Source of the DNA: an uncultured Phascolarctobacterium sp.
Lineage (GTDB): Bacteria > Bacillota > Negativicutes > Acidaminococcales > Acidaminococcaceae
Direction of reading: 5' to 3'
Length of the DNA stretch: 18,075 nucleotides
Assembly (NCBI GenBank): GCA_900544795.1
Contig: UQWM01000030.1
Location: 1-18,075 of the forward strand
The translations under genes and the position numbers were made by a program. Numbering within the stretch: the first letter of the stretch is position 1; each line of letters begins with the position of its first letter. The notes below the pieces were generated by a model. The model was not told the origin of the DNA. It did no database searches and saw nothing but the letters and a program-made list of their open reading frames with translations. Shown here piece by piece: positions 6,130 through 13,626 of the stretch.

Positions 6130-8451
6130 ATGGCTCATTTACCGCCGATAGTCGCTGATCTGGCGATGATACTTTTAGTGGCGGGTATCACGACGATCCT
6201 GTTTAAAAAACTTAACCAGCCTTTAGTATTGGGCTACATTATCGCCGGCTTTATTACCGGTCCGCACTTCAATTTTTTCCCTACTGTATCCGACACTGCC
6301 AATATCAATGCCTGGTCTGAAATAGGCGTTATTTTTCTTTTATTCGCGTTAGGTTTGGAGTTCAGCTTCTATAAGCTTAAAAGCGTAGGCAGCACGGCCT
6401 TTATCGCAACCTTCGTCGAAATAGGCGGCATGCTGCTGGTAGGCTACTTTACCGGGCATCTGCTGGGTTGGGATCATATGGACAGCCTGTTTTTAGGCGG
6501 TATGCTTGCTATGTCGTCAACAACCATCATCATCAAAGCCTTTGAAGACCTGAAGCTTAAAGGCCAGCGTTTTACCGAAATGGTCTTTGGTATCCTGATC
6601 GTAGAAGACATCGTCGGTATTATCATGATGGTACTGCTCTCCACCTTAGCGGCGGCCAGTGCCGATATTTCAACCCTTGAACTTATCGAAAGCGTTATGC
6701 GCTTATTATTCTTTTTGGTTTTGTGGTTCGTACTGGGTATGTACCTTGTACCTACCTTCTTTAAAAGGGCCCAGCGCCTGATGAACGACGAGACCCTGCT
6801 GGTCGCTTCCGTCGGCCTGTGCCTGGGTATGGTAGTGCTTGCTACCCATATGGGTTTCTCGGCAGCTTTAGGCGCCTTTATCATGGGCTCCCTGATCGCC
6901 GAAGCACCTAATGCAGAACAGATAGAGCATCTTATCAAACCGGTCAAAGACCTGTTCGGCGCGGTATTCTTCGTATCAGTCGGTATGCTGGTCGACCCGG
7001 CCCTGCTGGTGCAATACGCGCTGCCTATTTTCGTTATCATTATCGTAACTTTAGTAGGCAAACTGCTGCTTTCCGGCGCAGGCGTCCTTCTTTCCGGGCA
7101 AAACCTCAACACTTCCATGCACTGCGGTTTCAGCCTAGCGCAGATCGGTGAATTTTCGTTCATCATCGCCTCGCTGGGTATGAGCCTGGGCGTTATCAGC
7201 GACTTTTTATATCCCATCATCGTCGCCGTCTCCGTAACGACCACTTTCACTACACCGTTCTTTGTTATGGCAGCCGAGCCTGCCTATCAGGCTGTAAAAA
7301 AGGTTTTGCCTCAAAAAACACTGGAATGGCTTGACCGTTATACCGAGGCAAGCCCCGATAACGACGGCAAAGACAGTGACTGGCGTGACTTCCTGCGCGA
7401 ATATTTTGTGCGCATCATGATCTTTACTACCATGCTTTCAGCAATAGCCCTGGGCTCATATTATTATTTACAGCCTTATCTGACTGAAAACATCAACGCG
7501 CCCTACGGCAACCTGCTGACGGCGCTGCTGACTCTGATAGTTATGGCACCCTTCTTGAGGGCTGTCCTTGTTAATAAAACTAACCATCCCGAGCTGTTCT
7601 CAACCCTGTGGTTCAAAAAACGCTCTAACCACATCCCGCTAACGCTTCTGTTATTCCTAAAAGTTTTGGTCGCAGCGGCCTTCCTCTATTTCGTTTTTGC
7701 CAAGCTGGTAGGCTTGCAATCGCTGCTGGCAGCTTTGGCAACAGCGGCAGCCGCCTACTTCATCTCGTCTTCCGACTGGCTAATGGGCGAATACCTGCGG
7801 ATGGAATCACGTTTTCTGGTCAACCTAAACGAACGCCATATGCTCAAACACCGTGAAGCTTTGGCCGCAGCAGGCGAAGAACATCTTTACGGCTGGTTTG
7901 ACGAAGAACTGCAACTGGCCCGCTATAAAATCTGCGAAGATTCTCCTATGGTCGGCCAGACGCTGACCCAACTTGCGTTCCGCGAACTTTACGGCTGCAA
8001 TATTTTGCAGGTCTCAACAGCCGACGAAGTTGCCGATATGCCAGGCGGACACCATATCCTGCAAAGAAACTCTACGCTGCTGATGATCGGCACCGATTCC
8101 CAGTTCAAACTTTTCGATACGGCCATCAACACCCAGCGGCTGTGTATGACCCTGGTGGAAGAACCTGTGACCATGCGCGAATTTATGCTGCGTGAGGACG
8201 CTGACAAGGATAACATCTCGGCTTTCCTCTCCTGCGCCATCACCATAGACAAACACTCTCCCGTCCTTGGCAAATCGCTCAAGGATACCAATATCCGTGA
8301 CGACTGGCATTGCCTCGTTATCGGTCTCGAACGCGGCAGCTATACCATGACCAATCCCAATGTTTCGCTGGTATTCGAAAAAGGTGACCTGCTGTGGGTA
8401 CTGGGCAAACAAAAAATGATCAACCAATTAGTTCGCGAAGAAATATTATAA
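6130..8451 (+). CDS. Cation:proton antiporter (CPA2, Kef-type) with C-terminal TrkA-C domains
   Basis: A 773-residue inner-membrane protein. Residues about 8-385 are the Na+/H+ exchanger fold, with QPLVLGYIIAGFITGP (30-45), LLFALGLEF (70-78), and the acidic pair E159-D160 in ILIVEDIVGI, the likely ion and proton site. A hydrophilic linker (about 395-415) leads to extra transmembrane helices (about 425-555). The cytosolic tail has two TrkA-C (RCK-C) modules, about 600-675 and 690-773, without the NAD-binding RCK-N domain of KefB/KefC. Such proteins exchange K+ or Na+ for protons in pH and salt homeostasis; RCK-C modules bind small ligands, possibly nucleotides. The ion cannot be decided from sequence. 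GAAGGTGA precedes the ATG. It stands alone, divergent from the aminotransferase-like operon, and ends at a two-way terminator. Confidence 0.9.
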   Translation: MAHLPPIVADLAMILLVAGITTILFKKLNQPLVLGYIIAGFITGPHFNFFPTVSDTANINAWSEIGVIFLLFALGLEFSFYKLKSVGSTAFIATFVEIGGMLLVGYFTGHLLGWDHMDSLFLGGMLAMSSTTIIIKAFEDLKLKGQRFTEMVFGILIVEDIVGIIMMVLLSTLAAASADISTLELIESVMRLLFFLVLWFVLGMYLVPTFFKRAQRLMNDETLLVASVGLCLGMVVLATHMGFSAALGAFIMGSLIAEAPNAEQIEHLIKPVKDLFGAVFFVSVGMLVDPALLVQYALPIFVIIIVTLVGKLLLSGAGVLLSGQNLNTSMHCGFSLAQIGEFSFIIASLGMSLGVISDFLYPIIVAVSVTTTFTTPFFVMAAEPAYQAVKKVLPQKTLEWLDRYTEASPDNDGKDSDWRDFLREYFVRIMIFTTMLSAIALGSYYYLQPYLTENINAPYGNLLTALLTLIVMAPFLRAVLVNKTNHPELFSTLWFKKRSNHIPLTLLLFLKVLVAAAFLYFVFAKLVGLQSLLAALATAAAAYFISSSDWLMGEYLRMESRFLVNLNERHMLKHREALAAAGEEHLYGWFDEELQLARYKICEDSPMVGQTLTQLAFRELYGCNILQVSTADEVADMPGGHHILQRNSTLLMIGTDSQFKLFDTAINTQRLCMTLVEEPVTMREFMLREDADKDNISAFLSCAITIDKHSPVLGKSLKDTNIRDDWHCLVIGLERGSYTMTNPNVSLVFEKGDLLWVLGKQKMINQLVREEIL

Positions 8452-8464
8452 TCTAATATGACAA

Positions 8465-8500
8465 AAAAACCTTCGGCAAATTGCCGAAGGTTTTTATTTT
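8465..8500. terminator. Bidirectional terminator between antiporter and phosphoesterase genes
   Basis: The stem CCTTCGGC/GCCGAAGG (8470-8477 with 8483-8490) has an AAATT loop, flanked by an A-tract on the left and TTTTTATTTT on the right. It serves the antiporter and the convergent phosphoesterase. Confidence 0.88.
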
Positions 8501-9587
8501 ATTTACCCTGCAGATCTATCACTACTATTTCCGGCTTCAATTCAGTTCGCACCGGAGGGCCCCAAAAACCATAACCGTTGCTGACGATAGCCGTCAGACT
8601 GCCAAACTGCTTCAAGCCGTAATCCAGCTTATACATTTTTTTAGTTACCAAACGGTTGGGGAACAGTTGCCCCGTATGGGTATGCCCAGCCACATACATA
8701 TCGTATCCCGCGGCTTCGGCTGCGTCGATACGGCGCGGCTGGTGATCGATCAGGACACTGTAATATTTATCGTTACCCTCGCTCAGCTGCTGCAAAGGCA
8801 CAACGCTGGTCGAGACCCGGTAATCATGCAAGCCTGTTATTTTCAGTTTGCCATCTACTACAGTGCTCTCGTCCGTCAAAACATGTACCTTATTTGCTTC
8901 CAGCAGCGCTCTCAGCTCTTTAGGGCCGTCCAGGTAATCATGGTTGCCAAACGCTGCATAAACGCCCAGAGGAGCCTTTAAACGGCTCAATGGCTCCATT
9001 GAATTCTCTTCGGCGATATACTTCAGCCGTTCATCCATAATGTCGCCGGCGATCAGTACCATATCGGGACGCTGGGCATTTACCAGATCCACCAGCCCGC
9101 TGCTGTATTTGTAGCCCAATTCGCGGCCTAAATGGATATCGCTCACCAACACTATTTTATAATGCTCGCCCTGCGCCAGCTTTTGGGTAACCACCGTCTC
9201 GTTGCGCACCACCGGGCTAAATGCCCGCCAGCTGCCCCAGTCGATAAAAACTACCAAAAAAGCTGCGCCCACTGCCGCAAACTGGGTAAAAGGCAGCCGC
9301 ACCGAAAGCAGACGCAACGCTGCGTATAAAACGCCGTGCCCCACCATCAATAGCAGCGAATAATATAAAAAAGCTACCCAGTAACCGCTCAGCCATGCCG
9401 AAAGCTTTAAAACAAATGCCGGCAGCCAGTCGGGTAAAACCCTACTGCCAACAGTATTAACCATCAAAAAAAGATATAACAGTATAAAACCTGCCGACTT
9501 TATAAACGGAAAGGCGTGGCTATAATAAAACCAGGCTAAAGCGCTTAAAATAAAATCTATCAATGAAATAAAAATAACTACACTCAA
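8499..9587 (-). CDS. Membrane-anchored metallophosphoesterase (YkuE/YaeI type)
   Basis: Numbering is from the TTG at 9587 (362 residues). The N-terminal 120 residues hold about four transmembrane helices. The rest is a calcineurin-like phosphoesterase with all metal-binding motifs: SDIHLG (D150, H152), AGDIMDE (D182), GNHDY (N215, H216), H282 and GHTHTGQ (301-307). Proteins of this layout hydrolyse phosphoester bonds at the membrane; some act on UDP-diacylglucosamine or phospholipids, but the substrate here is unknown. There is no ATG near the start. A TTG at 9605 precedes the AAAGGGG ribosome site, while the TTG at 9587 is 8 bases after it, so 9587 is preferred. Its upstream region has a promoter with a 19-bp spacer at 9655-9685, of MerR-controlled type. 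Confidence 0.87.
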   Translation of the reverse strand: MSVVIFISLIDFILSALAWFYYSHAFPFIKSAGFILLYLFLMVNTVGSRVLPDWLPAFVLKLSAWLSGYWVAFLYYSLLLMVGHGVLYAALRLLSVRLPFTQFAAVGAAFLVVFIDWGSWRAFSPVVRNETVVTQKLAQGEHYKIVLVSDIHLGRELGYKYSSGLVDLVNAQRPDMVLIAGDIMDERLKYIAEENSMEPLSRLKAPLGVYAAFGNHDYLDGPKELRALLEANKVHVLTDESTVVDGKLKITGLHDYRVSTSVVPLQQLSEGNDKYYSVLIDHQPRRIDAAEAAGYDMYVAGHTHTGQLFPNRLVTKKMYKLDYGLKQFGSLTAIVSNGYGFWGPPVRTELKPEIVVIDLQGK

Positions 9588-9611
9588 AAAATATTCCCCT
9601 TTCAATTGTCT

Positions 9612-9625
9612 GTATAATATTATAC
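9612..9625. repeat. AT-rich perfect palindrome before the phosphoesterase gene
   Basis: GTATAATATTATAC is a 14-bp perfect palindrome in the leader of the phosphoesterase gene. It contains TATAAT on both strands and so could itself act as a second -10 element. The remaining 9686-9790 sequence shows nothing recognisable. Confidence 0.4.
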
Positions 9626-9654
9626 TACATTTGACGATTTAAAACCTTTGCTTA

Positions 9655-9685
9655 ATTATACAAGTTAAAGCTGGCTCCAAGTCAA
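9655..9685 (-). promoter_or_regulatory. MerR-type promoter (19-bp spacer) for the phosphoesterase gene
   Basis: On the - strand TTGACT (9680-9685) is followed by a 19-bp spacer and a perfect TATAAT (9655-9660). The spacer carries an imperfect dyad centred on AGC-CA-GCT (arms 6 of 9 matching). A long spacer with an internal dyad is the hallmark of promoters that MerR-family activators untwist. No MerR gene is in the window. Confidence 0.6.
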
Positions 9686-9790
9686 GGGCTTACACAATTA
9701 TTTCAAATATTTTAAGCATAAGTTTTCAATAAGTTCAAAAAGTAACTGTTTTTATCATCAACCTCCGCCTTTCACAACGTTCTGCTCCGC

Positions 9791-10966
9791 TCATTCCTCC
9801 ACCGCTCCTTTCAGTCCCGCCCCTTCCACATACAAACGCCCACTCACTGCTACCACACAAAAAACCAAAAAGACCAAACCTCCTACCAGCACCATTTTTA
9901 TTCCCAGCAGTGTAATAAACCAGCCGCACAGCAGTGTACCGAACATAGTGCCTAAATTAGCAGCCGTCAAAAACAAGCCGTTGGCAAAATCAGGCGCTTC
10001 CGGCGCGGCCGAGGCGATCCAGTATTGATTGATATTAGCATTGACGCCACCTAAAACGCCCCACACCAAAGTCAAGGCTACCAATGGCGCCGCATATGCT
10101 CCTGCTAAAAAAACAGCTACATAGGCCAAAGCCAAAACACATGGAAAAAATAGCACTGTTTTAAGAGGGGCACATGTCAACAGCCTGCCGCCCACAAAAT
10201 TGCCGATGATGTTTGCCAACCCATAAACCAGCAAAACGGTACTTATCCAATTCCACGAAAAGCCCGCGACCTCTTGCAGATAAGTAGAAAAATAACCAAA
10301 AACACCAAATACGGCGCCATTCATAAAAATAACCGCCAGGATGGCCAACCACATAACTGGCTTTTTAAGCACGCTCAACTGCTCGCCACAAGCTGGCCTA
10401 TATTCCACCGGCAGCGACGGTATAAAAAACAGCGTCGCTAAAAACACTGCGCCGTTTACTACGGCAAATAAAGCCAGCGCCGCCGACAGCGAAAAATTAC
10501 TTGCTAAAAAGCTGCTCACCGGCACGCCCAACACCATCCCAGCCGAAACACCGACGATCACCTTCGCTACAGCCTTAGGCGCTTCCGCCCTGCTGACAGA
10601 CGCCGCCGCTACGGAAAAAGCCAGTGAGCAATAAACAGGGTGCAGCACTGCCGGGATGAGCCGCGTCAGCAACAGCACCGAAAAATCATCGGTGACCAAT
10701 GCCACAATATTACTGGTCACAAAAACTCCCAGTACCAACAGCATCACCTTCTTGCGGTCAAAGCCCGCAAAAGCCAGCGGCATAACCGGCCCTGCCAGCG
10801 CAACAGCCAAAGCAAACAAGCTTATCAACAGCCCCGCTTGGGTTATGCTTACCGAAAATTTTTTGGCCAGCAGCGGCAAAATACCCATCACACCCATCTC
10901 CGTATTGATGATCCCAAAAACACCTACCGTCAGTATAAATATCAGCCAACTATTTTTAACAGCCAC
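9791..10966 (-). CDS. MFS transporter, AraJ/DHA1-type exporter
   Basis: A 391-residue inner-membrane protein with 12 predicted helices. The first helix (WLIFILTVGVFGIINTEMG) carries the family's acidic residue. The loop between helices 2 and 3 has the motif-A-like GFDRKKVML. This matches the AraJ/PbuE/Bcr-like DHA1 exporters of drugs, sugars or nucleosides, driven by protons; the substrate is unknown. The start is GTG at 10966: GGAGG lies exactly 8 bases upstream, while upstream ATGs would add an unrelated cytosolic tail. It is divergent from a LysR-type gene with a 173-base gap, so that regulator probably controls it. No terminator is obvious downstream, so read-through towards the phosphoesterase gene is possible. 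Confidence 0.88.
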   Translation of the reverse strand: MAVKNSWLIFILTVGVFGIINTEMGVMGILPLLAKKFSVSITQAGLLISLFALAVALAGPVMPLAFAGFDRKKVMLLVLGVFVTSNIVALVTDDFSVLLLTRLIPAVLHPVYCSLAFSVAAASVSRAEAPKAVAKVIVGVSAGMVLGVPVSSFLASNFSLSAALALFAVVNGAVFLATLFFIPSLPVEYRPACGEQLSVLKKPVMWLAILAVIFMNGAVFGVFGYFSTYLQEVAGFSWNWISTVLLVYGLANIIGNFVGGRLLTCAPLKTVLFFPCVLALAYVAVFLAGAYAAPLVALTLVWGVLGGVNANINQYWIASAAPEAPDFANGLFLTAANLGTMFGTLLCGWFITLLGIKMVLVGGLVFLVFCVVAVSGRLYVEGAGLKGAVEE

Positions 10967-11088
10967 AGTACATACCTCCATTTTGATTAGCAGCCAAACC
11001 ATCTTTTCTATCAACATTCCTGCTTTAGCCTTATTATAAAAACAGCGGTCTGCAATATCAAATACATATATCAATCACTTTCGTATAC

Positions 11089-11117
11089 TTGAAAGGTATA
11101 TAAAAAGCAATTATAAT
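11089..11117 (+). promoter_or_regulatory. Sigma-70-type promoter of the LysR gene
   Basis: TTGAAA (11089-11094), exactly 17 bp, then a perfect TATAAT (11112-11117). The short dyad CTTTC...GAAAG (about 11078-11095) overlaps the -35 and could be an autoregulatory LysR site. Confidence 0.8.
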
Positions 11118-11139
11118 AAAACCAGAGGAGGTGGAACTA

Positions 11140-12018
11140 ATGGACATCCGCATGCTGCAATATTTTCTTGCTGTAGCCCGCGCCGAAAGCATCAGCGGAG
11201 CGGCAGAACGGTTGCATATGACTCAGCCACCCTTATCCAGACAGCTTAAAGACCTGGAAGAAGAACTGGGAAAACAGCTGCTTATCCGCGGTAACCGTAA
11301 AATAACACTTACCGAAGAAGGTATGCTGCTGCGTAAACGCGCCGAAGAAATAATTGAACTGTTTGAAAAAACCAAAGCCGAGCTTAGCGTCTCTGACGCC
11401 AACATTACCGGCGACATTTATATCGGCGGCGGCGAGACCGAAGGCATCCGCACTATCGCCAAAGCGATCTGCCAGATGCAGAAAACATACGAGCATGTCA
11501 ATTTTCACTTATTCAGCGGTCAGGCCGAAGACGTTGCCGAACGCTTGGACAAGGGTCTCTTGGACTTCGGCCTTTTTATCGAGCCTGCCGATTTGAGTAA
11601 ATATGATTTTATTAAGCTGCCCGCCACCGACATCTGGGGCGTACTGCTGCGCAAAGACAGTCCCCTGGCCGCCTGTAAAACAATTAAGCCACAAGACCTT
11701 TGCGAACTGCCCCTCATTATTTCCAATCAGGCTATGGTCAAAAACGAGATATCGGGCTGGCTGGGCGGCGACTACGATAAACTGAATATCGTCGCTACCT
11801 ATAACCTTTTATATAACGCCTCACTACTCGTCGAGGAAGGCGCAGGCTACGCCCTGTGCCTGGATCAGATCATTAAAACAACAGCGGACAGCCCTCTGTG
11901 TTTCAGACCGCTGGAGCCAAAATTAGAAGTGGGTATGAATATCGTCTGGAAAAAATATCAGGTCTTTTCCAAAGCAGCCGAAAAATTTTTAGAACAACTG
12001 CAAAAAGAATTTATTTGA
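11140..12018 (+). CDS. LysR-family transcriptional regulator
   Basis: A 292-residue regulator. The winged helix-turn-helix is at residues 1-60 (MDIRMLQYFLAVARAESISG, then AAERLHMTQPPLSRQLKDLE), followed by the linker helix to about 88. The periplasmic-binding-protein-like effector domain starts with GDIYIGGGETEG (about 91-102) and runs to the end. Length and order are typical. The ATG at 11140 is 8 bases from GGAGG; a GTG at 11131 lies inside that site and is rejected. Its nearest divergent neighbour is the MFS exporter at 9791-10966, the usual LysR target arrangement, so it likely senses the exported compound or a relative (inference). A strong terminator follows at 12033-12070. Confidence 0.93.
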   Translation: MDIRMLQYFLAVARAESISGAAERLHMTQPPLSRQLKDLEEELGKQLLIRGNRKITLTEEGMLLRKRAEEIIELFEKTKAELSVSDANITGDIYIGGGETEGIRTIAKAICQMQKTYEHVNFHLFSGQAEDVAERLDKGLLDFGLFIEPADLSKYDFIKLPATDIWGVLLRKDSPLAACKTIKPQDLCELPLIISNQAMVKNEISGWLGGDYDKLNIVATYNLLYNASLLVEEGAGYALCLDQIIKTTADSPLCFRPLEPKLEVGMNIVWKKYQVFSKAAEKFLEQLQKEFI

Positions 12019-12032
12019 CCCCATTACACAGC

Positions 12033-12070
12033 AAAACAGGGAGAGCCGAAGCTCTCCCTGTTTTATTATT
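12033..12070. terminator. Terminator after the LysR gene
   Basis: A 14-bp perfect stem (12033-12046 with 12051-12064, core CAGGGAGAGC) with loop CGAA, followed by TTATTATT. The A-tract on the left lets it also serve the convergent flavodoxin gene. Confidence 0.9.
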
Positions 12071-12096
12071 AACAGCCTGCGTCAGATGCTGCTTTA

Positions 12097-12705
12097 CTAT
12101 TTTTTTAAGCCTAAACGGTTCAACCATGCACTAACGTCGCTTTGCGCTCCTTTAGCATTGCTGCCGCTGATAACAAGCGCGTCTAAAAATTTAGCGTTAG
12201 GTGCCGTTTTTTGCAGGTCGCTGACACAGTTAGCCACGCCACCACCACCGTGGGTAACAAAAGGAACTATAGTTTTACCGTTAAAGTCATATTGCTCCAT
12301 AAAGGTGAACAGCGCCATCGGCATCGTGCTCCACCAGTTAGGAATACCCACATAAACAATATCATAATCCGCCATGTTTTCAACACGGCCGTTGATCTCC
12401 GGACGGGCGTTATTATCTCTTTCAGCCCTCGCTACCTCAGTAGTTTCGCGGTATGCTTCAGGATATGGTTTCACCGTCGTCACTCTAAACATATCCGCCC
12501 CTGTTTCCGTACTGATCATATTTGCGATCGCCTCGGTATTACCTGAACGGGAATAATAAACTACTAACGCTTTACCTGCATTTACTTTTTCTGCCTGCAT
12601 CACTTTACCTCCATTATCAGTTGCAATAGCCTCGGCATTACTGCCGCCACAAGCTGCTACCAGCAGCAAAAATGCCGACATCATACCTGCCAAAATCTTT
12701 CTCAT
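12097..12705 (-). CDS. Flavodoxin-like lipoprotein
   Basis: A 202-residue flavodoxin with an export signal. The N-terminus MRKILAGMMSAFLLLVAAC is a lipoprotein signal with lipobox LVAAC and lipidated C19, then a 25-residue linker. The flavodoxin fold follows: ALVVYYSRSGNTEAIA (46-61) is the FMN phosphate loop, then IVYVGIPNWWSTMP and VPFVTHGGGG give the isoalloxazine-facing loops. It therefore probably carries electrons on the outer face of the cytoplasmic membrane or in the periplasm. The ATG at 12705 is 6 bases after AGGAGG; two upstream in-frame ATGs precede or overlap that site. Its promoter at 12772-12802 has the 19-bp spacer of MerR-activated genes. Partner oxidoreductases are not in the window. 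Confidence 0.9.
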   Translation of the reverse strand: MRKILAGMMSAFLLLVAACGGSNAEAIATDNGGKVMQAEKVNAGKALVVYYSRSGNTEAIANMISTETGADMFRVTTVKPYPEAYRETTEVARAERDNNARPEINGRVENMADYDIVYVGIPNWWSTMPMALFTFMEQYDFNGKTIVPFVTHGGGGVANCVSDLQKTAPNAKFLDALVISGSNAKGAQSDVSAWLNRLGLKK

Positions 12706-12771
12706 ACTCATCCTCCTCATCTGTTACAAAAACATATTCATTGCCAGGCAAATACTCTTGCCGTTATTGTG

Positions 12772-12802
12772 ATTGTACAGGTTAGAGTTCACTTCAGGTC
12801 AA
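12772..12802 (-). promoter_or_regulatory. MerR-type promoter (19-bp spacer) for the flavodoxin gene
   Basis: On the - strand TTGACC (12797-12802) is followed by a 19-bp spacer and TACAAT (12772-12777). The spacer contains the dyad core AAGT-GA-ACTC, close to operators known for MerR-type activators of aldo-keto reductase and flavodoxin genes in Firmicutes. The start codon is about 67 bases downstream. Confidence 0.7.
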
Positions 12803-12858
12803 GTGCTTTCGAATAAAGTTTGCAAAAAGTTCATATTTCACCTTTGGTCAACCCAACA

Positions 12859-12898
12859 GAAAAAAGCCGTATATCCTTGACTACAAAGATATACGGCT
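12859..12898. terminator. Terminator after the autotransporter
   Basis: The stem AGCCGTATATC/GATATACGGCT (12865-12875 with 12888-12898) has a 12-base loop. On the - strand it is followed by six T's, and on the + strand by CTCTTTTATTT. It lies 36 bases beyond the barrel stop codon. Confidence 0.8.
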
Positions 12899-12933
12899 CT
12901 TTTATTTACTTGGCCAGTACTGACCGAATCTTT

Positions 12934-13626
12934 TTAAAAGGCCCAGCGTGCACCTGCATTCCACTGCCAGTCTTTTTTAAAGTCACTGCCTGTACTGCGT
13001 TCCACATCAAAATAGATATGGCTGTTAGTGCCTGTCGTAAAAGTGGCACCCACACCATACTCAAACCAGGTATCGTTAAAGCCGGTGTCAGCCGTAAAGC
13101 TATTGCCCAGGCTATCGGTCATCGTAACCGCATGGCTGCCGCCAAACTCGTGCAGCAAATTAGCCTTCACATAAACATTAGCCCTGTCCGATACATCGCG
13201 GCCCAGGTTAAAGCCCAATCGTCCTACCGCACTGTTGATACCGCTTTGGCGCACCGTCAGGTCATTGCTGGTCTTATAAGTGTCGCCACCCAAATACCCC
13301 AACGTCAACTGGGCCTGCGGTTCTAAATACCAGCCGCTGCCCATGGCATTTTTGCGTCCATATTCGGCACTAAGCGCCACGCCTACGTTCTCAAACTCGC
13401 CCGTTATGCGCCTGGCATTGCTGTCATACACCGCAAAGTCATTATCCAAATGGCTTATTTTAAAAACCACGTCCAAATAATGCCCCTTGCTGCCTATCTG
13501 CGTGCCATAAAAACTTATACCCTTAGCGTGATTCTCACCACTGCCGCTGCTGTAACTGCTGCTGCCCCAGCTCATAACGCTGCCAAAACAGGCTGCCCTC
13601 GCCGTCCACAGCAGTAAATGTGCCAC
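12934..13626 (-). CDS. Autotransporter translocator fragment (downstream of frameshift)
   Basis: An open frame of 230 codons whose last 209 residues are an outer-membrane autotransporter beta-domain. Seen: alternating strands such as GHYLDVVFKISHLDNDF and GVALSAEYGRKNAMGSGWYLEPQAQLTLGYLG (described in parts here), then NDTWFEYGVGATF, and the C-terminal strand WQWNAGARWAF ending in Phe, the signal for the BAM complex. The GTG at 13626 has no ribosome site and the first 21 codons are the passenger gene read in the wrong frame, so this part is not an independent gene. It is about 209 residues against the usual 250-300 for the family, and the start of the barrel (linker helix and first strands) is not found in either frame. 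It is expressed only if the frame is corrected at 13565-13568. Confidence 0.65.
   Translation of the reverse strand: MAHLLLWTARAACFGSVMSWGSSSYSSGSGENHAKGISFYGTQIGSKGHYLDVVFKISHLDNDFAVYDSNARRITGEFENVGVALSAEYGRKNAMGSGWYLEPQAQLTLGYLGGDTYKTSNDLTVRQSGINSAVGRLGFNLGRDVSDRANVYVKANLLHEFGGSHAVTMTDSLGNSFTADTGFNDTWFEYGVGATFTTGTNSHIYFDVERSTGSDFKKDWQWNAGARWAF

Noticed and set aside
6474..7250. A 258-codon - strand frame inside the antiporter gene
   Set aside because: Ser/Thr/Ile-rich composition, no ribosome site, and it lies wholly inside a well-supported gene on the other strand.
8481..8981. A 166-codon + strand frame opposite the phosphoesterase
   Set aside because: It starts inside a terminator hairpin and is antisense to the metal-binding motifs of a real enzyme.
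10341..11039. Several open frames on the + strand opposite the MFS gene
   Set aside because: They are antisense to a clear 12-helix transporter, have low-complexity Gln/Thr/Ser composition and no ribosome sites.
13535..13565. CAG/CTG triplet cluster as a phase-variable repeat
   Set aside because: The triplets are imperfect and few, and triplet gain or loss would not change the frame; the G4 run is the relevant site.
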